Shown piece after piece: positions 25,877-35,025 of a stretch of 64,000 nucleotides of DNA. A program made the position numbers and the translations under genes. Below the pieces are notes generated by a model that did not search any database, was not told the DNA's origin, and saw only the letters and a list, made by a program, of their open reading frames with translations. This stretch comes from Acidovorax sp. SRB_14. Lineage in GTDB: Bacteria > Pseudomonadota > Gammaproteobacteria > Burkholderiales > Burkholderiaceae_C. The stretch is from contig NZ_MWOK01000002.1 in the NCBI RefSeq assembly GCF_012932145.1, forward strand, positions 1 through 64,000, written 5' to 3'. Position 1 is the stretch's first letter. Each line of letters begins with the position of its first letter.

Positions 25877-26992
25877 ATGCCCCACCCACGCCAATTTGTC
25901 CGCCACACCCTGTGCGCCAGTGCCGTAGCCGTCATCGGCCTGCTGGCCACCACAGCCCACGCCCAGGTCAAATTCGGTGCCGTGCTCTCGCTCACCGGCG
26001 CCAGTGCCAGCGTGGGTGAAGACCAGCGCCGCGGAATGCTGATTGCCATTGACGACATCAATGCCAGCGGCGGCGTGCTGGGCCAGCCGGTGCAGCTGAT
26101 CATTGAAGACACCGGCGGCCGCGCAGTCAGCGCGCTCGAAGCCGCCAAGAAGCTGGTCAACGTCGACAAGGTCGCCGCCGTGTTTGGCGAATATTCATCG
26201 AGCCTCACCATCCCCGTCGGGCAGTACGTCGTCAAGGAGGGCCTGCCCTTCATCAACCACGGCAGCTCCAGCCCGGCCGTGCGCAGCATTGGCGATGGCG
26301 GCTTCAGCGTGATCGGCCTGGACACCGCATCGGCCCAGTTCGCCGCCAAGGACCTGTGGGACCAGGGCGCGCGAAAGGTCGCCTTCATCGCACCCAACAA
26401 CGCCTATGGCCAGGGCATTGCGCCCGAGTTCCAGAAAAACTTTGAGGCGCTGGGCGGCCAGGTGGTGTCGCTGGTGCTGTACACCGCAGGCCAATCCACC
26501 TACCGGCGCGAACTCCAGCAGATGGAGCGGGCCAAGCCCGACGCCTACGTATACAGCGCCTACGGCCAGGAAGCCGCCGTCATCAACCGCGAGGCCTTCG
26601 ACCTGGGCCTGAACAAACCCCAGCCCTGGTACGCCATCTACCACACCATGTGCACCACCGACAGCGCGCCCGCCCATGTCGAAGGCCAGCGCGGCATGGA
26701 CGTGAACGCCGTCGGCCCGCAGGGCAAGGGCTTCCAGACCGCGTATGAAACCCGCTACGGCCACGGCTTCAAGTCGTCGTACACCGGCTACGCCTACGAC
26801 GGCGTGCGCATGGTGGCCGCTGCCGTCCAGCGGGCCGGCAATACGCAGCCCGATGCGGTGAAGCAGGCGCTGCGTGCGGTGGGGCAGAACTACGAGGGTG
26901 CGACCGGCGCCATCCAGTTTGCGGCCGATGGTCAGCGTGGGGTGCAGCCGTATATGAAGACGAAATACAGCGGGAAGATTGTGCCGCGCTGA
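25877..26992 (+). CDS. Second LivK-like amino acid binding protein
   Basis: A 371-residue periplasmic-binding protein with a signal peptide cleaved near ATTAHA-QVKF (about residue 30). The mature start FGAVLSLTGASASVGEDQRR and the later APNNAYGQGIAPEFQ resemble the livK product of the same operon, including TAGQSTYRRELQQME. The two likely arose by duplication and let one permease serve two ligand ranges. It follows livF after 170 bases with no terminator seen, so it may be co-transcribed or have its own promoter. A hairpin terminator follows it. Confidence 0.9.
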   Translation: MPHPRQFVRHTLCASAVAVIGLLATTAHAQVKFGAVLSLTGASASVGEDQRRGMLIAIDDINASGGVLGQPVQLIIEDTGGRAVSALEAAKKLVNVDKVAAVFGEYSSSLTIPVGQYVVKEGLPFINHGSSSPAVRSIGDGGFSVIGLDTASAQFAAKDLWDQGARKVAFIAPNNAYGQGIAPEFQKNFEALGGQVVSLVLYTAGQSTYRRELQQMERAKPDAYVYSAYGQEAAVINREAFDLGLNKPQPWYAIYHTMCTTDSAPAHVEGQRGMDVNAVGPQGKGFQTAYETRYGHGFKSSYTGYAYDGVRMVAAAVQRAGNTQPDAVKQALRAVGQNYEGATGAIQFAADGQRGVQPYMKTKYSGKIVPR

Positions 26993-27430
26993 TTGTTAGA
27001 TTTTCAGCATTAAAAGAGCTTCTAACGCTTTATGGACGGGCGTTAGTAGCTTCTCTTTTTATAGCAATTGAGATTCAGGGATTGATTGGAAATTAAGCCT
27101 AGTTTGGGTTCCGGCCCCCAAATGGAATCTCAGTCGGCCATTCGAAAGTCCGCCAAATTTTCGCGGCATTGGGGGGCCTAAGCAGCAACGCCGTAATCAG
27201 CCATCCTGCTTCTCACAGAGTGCATGTCAGTGCAGAAAATCGGGGATGTTTTCGCCTATCGCAATCTGCAAGCTACCTCGGCAAGCGGAGGCGACTCGAC
27301 TAACCCACGGAGGACCGGCGATGGGTCAAATATGAGCGACTTCCCTTGGCACGACCCGAATATCAGTTAGCCCCTAAGTTTGTGTCAATTTGTAGTATGG
27401 TCGCTACCAAACTTGATACAAGGAACGCGT
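26993..27430. other. Intergenic region left of the SIR2-HerA genes
   Basis: 438 bases with no supported gene, less GC-rich than the liv operon. It contains the liv terminator and, near its right end, the partial inverted repeat TTGTGTCAA (27380-27388) and TTGATACAA (27413-27421), which may be an operator or promoter element of the defence genes. No integrase or att duplication is visible. Confidence 0.5.
27012..27062 (+). terminator. Hairpin terminator after the liv operon
   Basis: AAAAGAGCTTCTAACGC pairs imperfectly with GCGTTAGTAGCTTCTCTTTT across a 10-base loop, with a T-rich tail. It lies 20 bases past the stop at 26992. The stem resembles the dispersed repeat family and may have been recruited from it. 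Confidence 0.65.
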
Positions 27431-28603
27431 GTGAAGTCTTTCAATCACGGTTTGGACGAGCTTCAGAAGGTGCTTGAACTTGGGAGGCAACAGTGGCTAC
27501 TTGGCGCAGGGTCAAGTGTGGAGTCAGGCATCCCGCTTATGTATCCACTGACGAAACGAGTTAAAGCCTGCCTTTCAGGGGATGACCTAGTCTTGTTCGA
27601 CTCAATCATGACGGATTTGCCTGATGAGTCGCACGTTGAGCACACGCTCAGCCATCTGGGCGATCTAATGGCTTTGGCCATTCGGTCTAAAGGAAAGACC
27701 GCTAAAGTCGGCACGGCTGACGTTGCATTGCACCAGATGGAAAAAACGTACCGCGCGATCGTGGAATGCATCGCAACCACTGTTAGGTATGGATATCGAG
27801 CAGCCAGTACGACGAAACCAGAAGAAATAGGACGCAGCGATGTCCCTATCGTGGATGTAGATGCTCACCTGAATTTCGTAAGACAGATCTTCAAGGGGCG
27901 GGCCAATCTGGAACCGAGATCTCAAATAGGCTTCATCACCACAAACTACGACACGCTTTTGGAGGACGCGCTGGCGATGGATCGGCGGGTGGCGCTTGAT
28001 GGGTTCTTGGGGGGAGCCATTGCCTATTGGAATGGTGACAGCATTGACCCAGCTACGGCCACGAACAATAAATCGCACAAAGTGCTTAAGTTACACGGCT
28101 CAGTCGATTGGTTTCGCCATCCGCAGATGGGGCTATTGCGTGTTAGGTACGGCGTGAAGTACCTGTCAGATTTGGCGAGTACGCTTATTTATCCTCAAGC
28201 AACGAAGTACCTGGAGACTCAAAAGGACCCATTCGCAAAAATCTTTGACTGCTTCCGGCGCGTGCTTCTCTCATCGGGGAACCACCTACTTGGAATTGTT
28301 GGTTATAGCTTCGGCGATAACCACATCAACGCAGAAATTGAATTCGCGCTTGAGGATAGAAACAACAAAACCGTTGTGATTGCCTTCTCTCGAGAAGTTA
28401 CGGACGGACCAGGAACGAGCGTCTGCAATACGTTGAAGACCTGGCTTGCGAATGCTAACTATGGGTCACGCGTTTACGTTGCTACAGATAAGGCTCTCTA
28501 CAACGGACCGCATCGCCTCGCGCCGCCGCCGGGGACTCCCGATCTGACTTGGTGGACCTTCGAAGGTATGACCAAGTTCTTGGAAACTGGAGTTCCAGCA
28601 TGA
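27431..28603 (+). CDS. SIR2-domain NADase of a SIR2-HerA anti-phage system
   Basis: A 390-residue SIR2-like protein. The NAD-binding motif is LLGAGSSVESGIP (23-35), the TTNYD motif is at 170-174 (like the sirtuin TQNxD) and the catalytic-type histidine is in KLHGSVDW (His222). In characterised SIR2-HerA (Nezha) systems the SIR2 subunit hydrolyses NAD+ on infection, halting the cell. The GTG at 27431 is chosen because AAGGA lies 6 bases upstream. herA follows with a 4-base ATGA overlap. Base composition is clearly less GC-rich than the flanking liv and dapA genes, indicating transfer. Confidence 0.88.
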   Translation: MKSFNHGLDELQKVLELGRQQWLLGAGSSVESGIPLMYPLTKRVKACLSGDDLVLFDSIMTDLPDESHVEHTLSHLGDLMALAIRSKGKTAKVGTADVALHQMEKTYRAIVECIATTVRYGYRAASTTKPEEIGRSDVPIVDVDAHLNFVRQIFKGRANLEPRSQIGFITTNYDTLLEDALAMDRRVALDGFLGGAIAYWNGDSIDPATATNNKSHKVLKLHGSVDWFRHPQMGLLRVRYGVKYLSDLASTLIYPQATKYLETQKDPFAKIFDCFRRVLLSSGNHLLGIVGYSFGDNHINAEIEFALEDRNNKTVVIAFSREVTDGPGTSVCNTLKTWLANANYGSRVYVATDKALYNGPHRLAPPPGTPDLTWWTFEGMTKFLETGVPA

Positions 28604-30408
28604 CCGTATTTCAAGAAAACCCAGATCTGCTCATTGGCCAAGTCGTTGAAGTGAGCGGTACAGCAATTCGTGTCGAACTTGATCGCCGCCTTTCGGAGTT
28701 GTCCCGCGTGGTGGATGGGCGGGTTTGCCCCATCGGACAACTTGCGAGCATCGTAAAGATTCATTACGGACGCAGAGTTCTTTTTGCCTATGTTCGCATG
28801 CTGCGCATGCGCTCAGAACTAGCCGCGGAGCTTGGGCATCGGCCGATTGCCCCCGGTGATGACTCTCGAATTCTCGAGGCGGACTTGTTTGCCGAAGGAA
28901 GTTGGAATCCGGCCGAGTCGCGTTTGCTGTTTTCTCGCGGGGTCGAAACCTATCCTCTTCCACTTCAGGGCGTCTATCTGACGACACCACCAGAGTTAGA
29001 GATGGTTTTCTCGGCTGCTGAACATGCAGCTGAGGCCTTAACGGTGTCGCCACTAATTCAGTTCGGCGAATATGTCGGCGGAAACGGTGCCGCTTGCAGA
29101 GCCAACGTGGACAAGCTTTTCGGGCAGCATTGCGCCGTTTTGGGCTCCACAGGCTCTGGAAAATCTGGCACTGTCGCTGCCATTCTCAGATCGGTGCTCG
29201 AGCACACTGCCAAGAACGGCACTGCGCTGAGGCCTCGGATTGTCCTCATCGATCCGCACGGCGAGTACTCCGCTGCGTTCCGCGAACAAGCAACAGTGCT
29301 ACGTGCATATGACGCAGCTGCGAACGAAGACCAACCCGAGGCAGTCGAGCAATTGCGGCTTCCGTTCTGGCTAATGACTGGCGATGAGCTTCGAGGGCTA
29401 ATCATCGGGAAGACCGAAGCTGAGGCGACCTCACAGAACAACATAGTCTATAAGGCGTTGAAGCACGCTCGGATGGTGAGCGCTGGCATCGTTCAGCCTC
29501 TTCCACCCAATGCAGTTGGTGATTTTGCGTCTTCCCTTTGCGACGGCAAGACCGATGCAGATGTTTCTGGGTTTGATCGAGACAAGCCCCACCGCTTTAG
29601 TCTCAATGAGTTCGTAAAGCACATCGATGAAGTTCAAGGCCGTAAGGCAGGAAAGACGGAGAGCGCATCAGCAACTGACAGAAAGTCATTGGATTCGATT
29701 CTGGATAAGCTGAATGTCTTAAGAACTGATCCGCGTCTGAAGTTTTTGATGCGAGAAGATGCCGACGACACACTAGACAAGGCCATTCTCCAACTAACAG
29801 GCTCCGGAGCGAACGGAAGTACGCTGAAGCTTGTCGACGTTTCTGGTGCTCCCAATGAGGTTGCGGGAACGCTCACTGCGATGATTTGCAGGATGCTGTT
29901 TAGCTACAAGATGTGGCAGACCAAGGCTCAGCGACGTAGTGATCCGCTTCTTCTTGTTTGCGAGGAAGCGCATCGATACGTGCCAGATCGAGGTGAGGCG
30001 CAATACAGGGAAGCTCAAGAAGCTGTACGGCGAATTGCGAAAGAAGGACGCAAGTACGGCCTGGGGCTAATGCTCGTCTCGCAGCGACCGTCGGATGTCG
30101 AAAGCACGGTTCTATCGCAATGCAACTCCTGGATCATTTTGCGGTTGACAAATGGCAGAGACCAAGAACACGTAGGAAGATTTTTGCCTGACTCCTTGGC
30201 GGGCATCACAAAGATACTCTCGTCGCTATCCCGCAGAGAGGCAATCTTTGTCGGCGAGGCTGCTGCCTTGCCGGCTCGCATACGAATTCGAGCCCTCACA
30301 AAGGAGCAGCTTCCAGACTCTCACGACATAAGCTTTGTGGAAGGTTGGACGGAACCCCCACTCGGCGAACATGACATTACGGGAATCACCGACCGTTGGG
30401 TGGGGTAA
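28600..30408 (+). CDS. HerA-like hexameric ATPase of a SIR2-HerA anti-phage system
   Basis: A 602-residue HerA/FtsK-fold ATPase. An N-terminal HAS-barrel-like domain (about 1-130) is followed by Walker A LGSTGSGKSGT (181-191), LIDPHGEYSAAF, and Walker B LLLVCEEAHRYVPD (about 450-463), then SQRPSDVESTVLSQCNSWII, typical of HerA. In known systems HerA forms a ring that binds SIR2 dodecamers and is needed for defence. The ATG at 28600 overlaps the SIR2 stop; upstream extension of the frame falls inside SIR2. Convergent with dapA. Confidence 0.9.
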   Translation: MTVFQENPDLLIGQVVEVSGTAIRVELDRRLSELSRVVDGRVCPIGQLASIVKIHYGRRVLFAYVRMLRMRSELAAELGHRPIAPGDDSRILEADLFAEGSWNPAESRLLFSRGVETYPLPLQGVYLTTPPELEMVFSAAEHAAEALTVSPLIQFGEYVGGNGAACRANVDKLFGQHCAVLGSTGSGKSGTVAAILRSVLEHTAKNGTALRPRIVLIDPHGEYSAAFREQATVLRAYDAAANEDQPEAVEQLRLPFWLMTGDELRGLIIGKTEAEATSQNNIVYKALKHARMVSAGIVQPLPPNAVGDFASSLCDGKTDADVSGFDRDKPHRFSLNEFVKHIDEVQGRKAGKTESASATDRKSLDSILDKLNVLRTDPRLKFLMREDADDTLDKAILQLTGSGANGSTLKLVDVSGAPNEVAGTLTAMICRMLFSYKMWQTKAQRRSDPLLLVCEEAHRYVPDRGEAQYREAQEAVRRIAKEGRKYGLGLMLVSQRPSDVESTVLSQCNSWIILRLTNGRDQEHVGRFLPDSLAGITKILSSLSRREAIFVGEAAALPARIRIRALTKEQLPDSHDISFVEGWTEPPLGEHDITGITDRWVG

Positions 30409-30510
30409 GTGCGGCAGTGACATTCAAGCGGACAAAGACATGCAAAAAAATGCCGCTACCGCCCGCCCAAAAATCGACGTTAGCTATTTAACTGATAGCA
30501 TCGATCGCTT

Positions 30511-30529
30511 TATATTGGAAACCAATATA
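30511..30529. repeat. Perfect palindrome between herA and dapA
   Basis: TATATTGG-AAA-CCAATATA: 8-base arms around a 3-base loop, 102 bases past herA and just beyond the dapA stop. It could act as a weak bidirectional terminator, but there is no T-run. Confidence 0.5.
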
Positions 30530-30531
30530 GC

Positions 30532-31446
30532 CTAGCCCCAAGCTGCAAGTGCCTCGCTAACCACCTTCTCCGCCCCCTCCCCCACCCCACACAACGGCAG
30601 CCGCAGCGTCGCCTCGCACTGCCCTTGCAACGCAGCCGCCAGCTTGGCGGGCCCCGGGCTGCTCTCGGTGAACAGGGCGCGGGTGAGAGGAAGCAGCTTC
30701 ACAAACCGCTCACGCGCGGCCAGCCACTGGCCTGCCTGCATCTCGCGGCACACGGCGGCCACTTCGGCGGGGACGATGTTGGCCACTACCGAGATCACGC
30801 CGTGGCCGCCGAGCGCCAGATAAGGCAGCGTGGTGAAGTCGTCGCCGCTGTAGCGCATGAAGTTATCCGGCACGGCTTCGAGCACCGCGGCGGCGCGGGC
30901 CATGTCGCCGGTGGCGTCTTTCAGGCCGGCAATGTGGGGGTGCCGTGCCAGCGTGGCCACGGTGTCTACCGCCATATCGACCACTGTGCGGCCGGGCACG
31001 TTGTAGAGCACCAGGGGCAGCGCGGTGGCTTCCGCCTGGGCCGTGAAGTGCGCCACCATGCCGCGCTGCGTGGGCTTGTTGTAGTACGGCACCACGCTGA
31101 GCAGCGAGTGCGCGCCGGCCTGGGCGGCAAAGCGGGCCAGGCTGACGGCTTCGGCCGTGGAGTTCGCGCCGACGCCGGCCATGATGTGGATGCGGCCTGC
31201 GGCGTATTCCACGGCGGTGGCGATCAGGTCGTGGTGTTCGTGGTGCGACAGCGTGGACGATTCGCCCGTGGTGCCGGCCACCACCAGGCCCACCGTGCCC
31301 TGGGCGATGTGCCAGTCCACCATGCGGCGCAGCGCGGGTTTGTCAATGCTCTGGTCAGCCTTGAACGGAGTGAGCAGGGCCACCAGGCTGCCGCGGGGCA
31401 AGGCGGCGTGGGGGTTGGAGGATGCGGCGGGGCTGGATGTAGACAT
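30532..31446 (-). CDS. dapA: 4-hydroxy-tetrahydrodipicolinate synthase
   Basis: A 304-residue class I aldolase that condenses pyruvate with aspartate semialdehyde, the first committed step to lysine and meso-diaminopimelate. The TTGES motif is at 59-63, the catalytic tyrosine pair in VVPYYNKPTQRG (Tyr122) and the Schiff-base lysine in GLKDATGD (Lys176). The ATG at 31446 gives family length; a longer frame upstream would add 24 unlike residues. Convergent with herA. It lies downstream of the indolepyruvate oxidoreductase gene on the same strand, with about 90 bases between. Confidence 0.95.
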   Translation of the reverse strand: MSTSSPAASSNPHAALPRGSLVALLTPFKADQSIDKPALRRMVDWHIAQGTVGLVVAGTTGESSTLSHHEHHDLIATAVEYAAGRIHIMAGVGANSTAEAVSLARFAAQAGAHSLLSVVPYYNKPTQRGMVAHFTAQAEATALPLVLYNVPGRTVVDMAVDTVATLARHPHIAGLKDATGDMARAAAVLEAVPDNFMRYSGDDFTTLPYLALGGHGVISVVANIVPAEVAAVCREMQAGQWLAARERFVKLLPLTRALFTESSPGPAKLAAALQGQCEATLRLPLCGVGEGAEKVVSEALAAWG

Positions 31447-31533
31447 GGGACGGCTTGATAGGCTGGAATTTAGAGAAACGCCGCCCCCGCGCGCACCGCG
31501 CACGCGAGGGTGGTTCACGCAAGGGCTGGCGGG

Positions 31534-34500
31534 TTACGCGTCGACCGCCACGCGCTGGGCGGCCGGTGACTGCAGCTGCTGTTGCAGGCGCTCGACGTTC
31601 TTTTCGTAGGCGCGCAGATTGGCTTCCTTGACCGGGCCAAAGCCGCGCACCTGCATCGGCGCGGCGGCCAGCGCCAGCGCCACGTCGCGCTGGTCGGCGC
31701 GCAGCTGCGCCACCAGGTCGCGCATCTGCTGTTCGTAGCGGGCAACCAGGGCGCGCTCGGCCTTGCGCTCATCGCTGTAGCCGAACACGTCCAGGGCCGT
31801 GCCGCGCAGGAACTTCAGGCGCGCTAGCAGGCCAAAGGCGGTCATCATCCAGCCGCCCCATTCGCTCTTGGCCGGGCGGCCTGTGCGCTGGTCGATGCGG
31901 CTGAGCACGGGCGGTGCCAGGTGAAAAGTCAGCTTGGACTGGTCTTCAAACTGCGCGGCCAGCTGCTCGCGGAACTCGGGCGCGGCGTGCAGGCGGGCCA
32001 CTTCGTACTCGTCCTTGTAGGCCATGACTTTGTAGAACGACTGGGCCACAGCCTTGGCTATATCGTCCTGGCCGGGCCACAGGCGCGCTTCGGCGGCGCG
32101 CACTTCGTCCACCAGCGCACGGTAGCGTGTGGCGTAGGCGCTGTTCTGATAGGCCTCCAGCAGGCTGCTGCGGCGCGCGACCAGCGTGTCGAGCGATTGC
32201 TCGGCCAGCGGCTGGGGCGCTGCCACCAGGCCGGCGTGCTGCAGCACGGCCTGCGGGTCGACCGCATGGCGGCGGCCCCAGCGGAAGGCGGCCAGGTTCA
32301 TCGGCACGGCGGCGCCGTTGAGCTCGATCGCCCGCTCGATGGCCTGCGCGCTGACCGGCACAAAACCGCGCTGGTAGGCCGCGCCCAGCATGAAGAGGTT
32401 GGTGCCAATGGCGTCGCCGCACAGCGCCAGCGCCAGGCGGCCGGCGTCGATCACTTCCACCTGCTCCCTGCCCACGGCGCGCACCACGGCCTGCTCCAGC
32501 GGGTTGGTGGGGAACTGCAGGTCCGGGTTCTGCACGAACGCGCCGGGCATGACTTCCTGGCTGTTGAGCAGCACGCGCGTGGCGCCCTTGCGCGCCATGG
32601 TGAGCGTGTTGCCCGATGCGGCCACGACCAGGTCGCAGCCCATGATGGCATCCGCCCCGCCCGGCGCCACGCGCACGGCGGCAATGGCCGCGGTGTTGAT
32701 GCCAAAGCGCAGGTGCGTCCACACCGAGCCGCCCTTTTGCGCCAGGCCCGCCATGTCGAGCACGCCCGAGCCCTTGCCTTCCAGGTGCGCGGCCATGCCC
32801 AGCAGCGCGCCGATGGTCACCACGCCCGTGCCGCCCACGCCGGTGATGACCATGCTGTAGACGCCGTGGCGCAGGTCGGGCAGGGTGGGTTCCGGCAGCG
32901 TGGGTTCGCTCTGGCCGCCCTTGTCGCCCTTGCCACCGGCACCCTTGCGCAGCTTGGCACCGTTCACCGTGACAAAGCTCGGGCAGAAGCCCTTGACGCA
33001 AGAAAAGTCCTTGTTGCAGGCTGACTGGTCGATGGCGCGCTTGCGTCCCAGGTCTGTCTCCAGCGGCACGACGGCCACGCAGTTGGACTGCACGCCGCAG
33101 TCGCCGCAGCCCTCGCACACGGCGGGGTTGATGACGACGCGCTTGTCCGGATCGGGGAAGGTGCCGCGCTTGCGGCGGCGGCGCTTTTCTGCGGCGCAGG
33201 TCTGGTCGTACACCAGCACGGTGGTGCCCTCCAGCTCGCGCAGCAAGCGCTGCACGGCGTCGAGCTCGTCGCGGTGGTGCACCGTCACGCCGGGGGCCCA
33301 GCCGGTCACGCCGTCGTATTTGCCGGGCTCGTCGGTCACCACGGCGATGCGCACCACACCCTCGGCATGCACCTGCTGGGTGATGCGCACCGGGTCCAGC
33401 GGGCCGTCGTGGCGCTGGCCGCCGGTCATGGCCACGGCGTCGTTGTAGAGCAGCTTGAAGGTGATGTTGGTCTTGGCCGCCACCGCCGCGCGGATGGCCA
33501 GCAGGCCCGAGTGGAAGTAGGTGCCGTCGCCCATGTTCTGGAACATGTGGGCACGCTTGGAAAACGGTGCCTCGCCCACCCAGGCCATGCCCTCGGCGCC
33601 CATCTGGGTGTAGCCGAGGGTGTCGCGCCCCATGGTCTGCGCCATCCATGAGCAGCCGATGCCGGCATAGGCGCGGCTGCCGTCGGGAATGCGCGTGGAC
33701 GTGCTGTGCGGGCAGCCGGCGCAGAAGTAGAAGCTGCGCGCCATCACATCCACCGCGCCGAGCACGGGCTTGCGCCGGGCCAAGGCATGCACAGTGTCGA
33801 GCAGCGCCGGCTCGGTGGCCGCCAGCCGGTGGCCGACGACCTGGGCGATCTGCGCCGCGTCCAGCGCCATCTCGACGCGGAACAGCTTGGCGCCCTGCTC
33901 GTCCTTCTTGCCGATGACGCGCGGCGCGTCGGCCGCGCCGTACAGGATTTCCTTGAGCTGCGCTTCGAGCAGCGCGCGCTTTTCCTCGATGACGATCACC
34001 AGGTCCAGCCCGCGCGCGAACTCGCCGATGCCCTGGGGCTCCAGTGGCCACACCATGCCCACCTTGTAGACCACCAGGCCCAGCTGCTGCGCGCGTGCCT
34101 CGTCAATGCCCAGATCGGCCAGCGCCTGGCGCAGGTCCAGCCAGCTCTTGCCCGAAGTGACGATGCCGATGCGGGCACCCTCGCGCTGGCCAAAGGCCAC
34201 GCGGTCGATGCCGTTGGCACGCGCGAAGGCACGGGCCGCGTCGAGCTTGTGGTTGACCAGGCGAAATTCCTGCGCGTGCGGCGTGTCGGGCAGGCGGATG
34301 TTGAGGCCGTCCGGCGGCAGGCCGTCCGATTCGGGCAGCGCGATGGCCAGCCCTGCGTCGTCAACTTCCACCGAGCCCGAGGCGTCGGCCGTGTCCTTGA
34401 TGCACTTCATGCCCACCCAGGCCCCGCTGTAGCGCGACAGCGCCCAGCCCAGCAGACCGTATTCGACCAGCTCGGACACGCCGGCCGGCGACAGCACAGG

Positions 34501-35025
34501 CATTTGCGCGTCGACCAGGGCGAACTCGCTCTGGTGGCAGGTGGTGGACGATTCGCAGGTGTGGTCGTCGCCCATCAGCACCAGCACGCCGCCGTGCTGG
34601 GAGCTGCCGGCCAGGTTGCCGTGGCGGAAGGCGTCGCCGCTGCGGTCCACGCCAGGCCCTTTGCCGTACCAGATCGAGAACACGCCATCGAAGCGGCCGT
34701 CGCCACCGATCTCGGCCATCTGCGTGCCCCAGACAGCGGTGGCGGCCAGGTCTTCATTCACGCCGGGCACGAACACCACGTCGTGCGCGTCGAGGTGCTT
34801 GCGCGCCTTCGCCAGCTGGTCGTCGTAGGTGCCCAGGGGCGAACCGCGGTAGCCGGTGATGTAGCCGGCGGTGTTGAGCCCGGCCGCGCGGTCGCGGCGC
34901 TTTTGCATCATCGGCAGGCGCACCAGGGCCTGCACGCCGGTCAGGTACACCGTGCCTTCGGACGCGGTGTACTTGTCGTCCAGTCCTACGGACCGCAGGC
35001 TGGTGCCAATGCTCATATCGCTCAT
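31534..35025 (-). CDS. Indolepyruvate ferredoxin oxidoreductase, fused alpha-beta-gamma type
   Basis: A 1163-residue fused 2-oxoacid:ferredoxin oxidoreductase that oxidatively decarboxylates aryl- or branched-chain 2-oxoacids to acyl-CoA. The TPP-binding part includes FYFCAGCPHSTS, GIGCSWMAQTMG and MGDGTYFHSGLLAI. Two cysteine clusters near the middle, CEGCGDCGVQSNC and CNKDFSCVKGFC, can hold 4Fe-4S centres. The C-terminal gamma domain starts near VITGVGGTGVVTIGALLG. AAGGAGA sits 6 bases upstream of the ATG, giving a firm start. Its promoter shares elements with the ridA operon. Substrate is inferred from the family. Confidence 0.93.
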   Translation of the reverse strand: MSDMSIGTSLRSVGLDDKYTASEGTVYLTGVQALVRLPMMQKRRDRAAGLNTAGYITGYRGSPLGTYDDQLAKARKHLDAHDVVFVPGVNEDLAATAVWGTQMAEIGGDGRFDGVFSIWYGKGPGVDRSGDAFRHGNLAGSSQHGGVLVLMGDDHTCESSTTCHQSEFALVDAQMPVLSPAGVSELVEYGLLGWALSRYSGAWVGMKCIKDTADASGSVEVDDAGLAIALPESDGLPPDGLNIRLPDTPHAQEFRLVNHKLDAARAFARANGIDRVAFGQREGARIGIVTSGKSWLDLRQALADLGIDEARAQQLGLVVYKVGMVWPLEPQGIGEFARGLDLVIVIEEKRALLEAQLKEILYGAADAPRVIGKKDEQGAKLFRVEMALDAAQIAQVVGHRLAATEPALLDTVHALARRKPVLGAVDVMARSFYFCAGCPHSTSTRIPDGSRAYAGIGCSWMAQTMGRDTLGYTQMGAEGMAWVGEAPFSKRAHMFQNMGDGTYFHSGLLAIRAAVAAKTNITFKLLYNDAVAMTGGQRHDGPLDPVRITQQVHAEGVVRIAVVTDEPGKYDGVTGWAPGVTVHHRDELDAVQRLLRELEGTTVLVYDQTCAAEKRRRRKRGTFPDPDKRVVINPAVCEGCGDCGVQSNCVAVVPLETDLGRKRAIDQSACNKDFSCVKGFCPSFVTVNGAKLRKGAGGKGDKGGQSEPTLPEPTLPDLRHGVYSMVITGVGGTGVVTIGALLGMAAHLEGKGSGVLDMAGLAQKGGSVWTHLRFGINTAAIAAVRVAPGGADAIMGCDLVVAASGNTLTMARKGATRVLLNSQEVMPGAFVQNPDLQFPTNPLEQAVVRAVGREQVEVIDAGRLALALCGDAIGTNLFMLGAAYQRGFVPVSAQAIERAIELNGAAVPMNLAAFRWGRRHAVDPQAVLQHAGLVAAPQPLAEQSLDTLVARRSSLLEAYQNSAYATRYRALVDEVRAAEARLWPGQDDIAKAVAQSFYKVMAYKDEYEVARLHAAPEFREQLAAQFEDQSKLTFHLAPPVLSRIDQRTGRPAKSEWGGWMMTAFGLLARLKFLRGTALDVFGYSDERKAERALVARYEQQMRDLVAQLRADQRDVALALAAAPMQVRGFGPVKEANLRAYEKNVERLQQQLQSPAAQRVAVDA

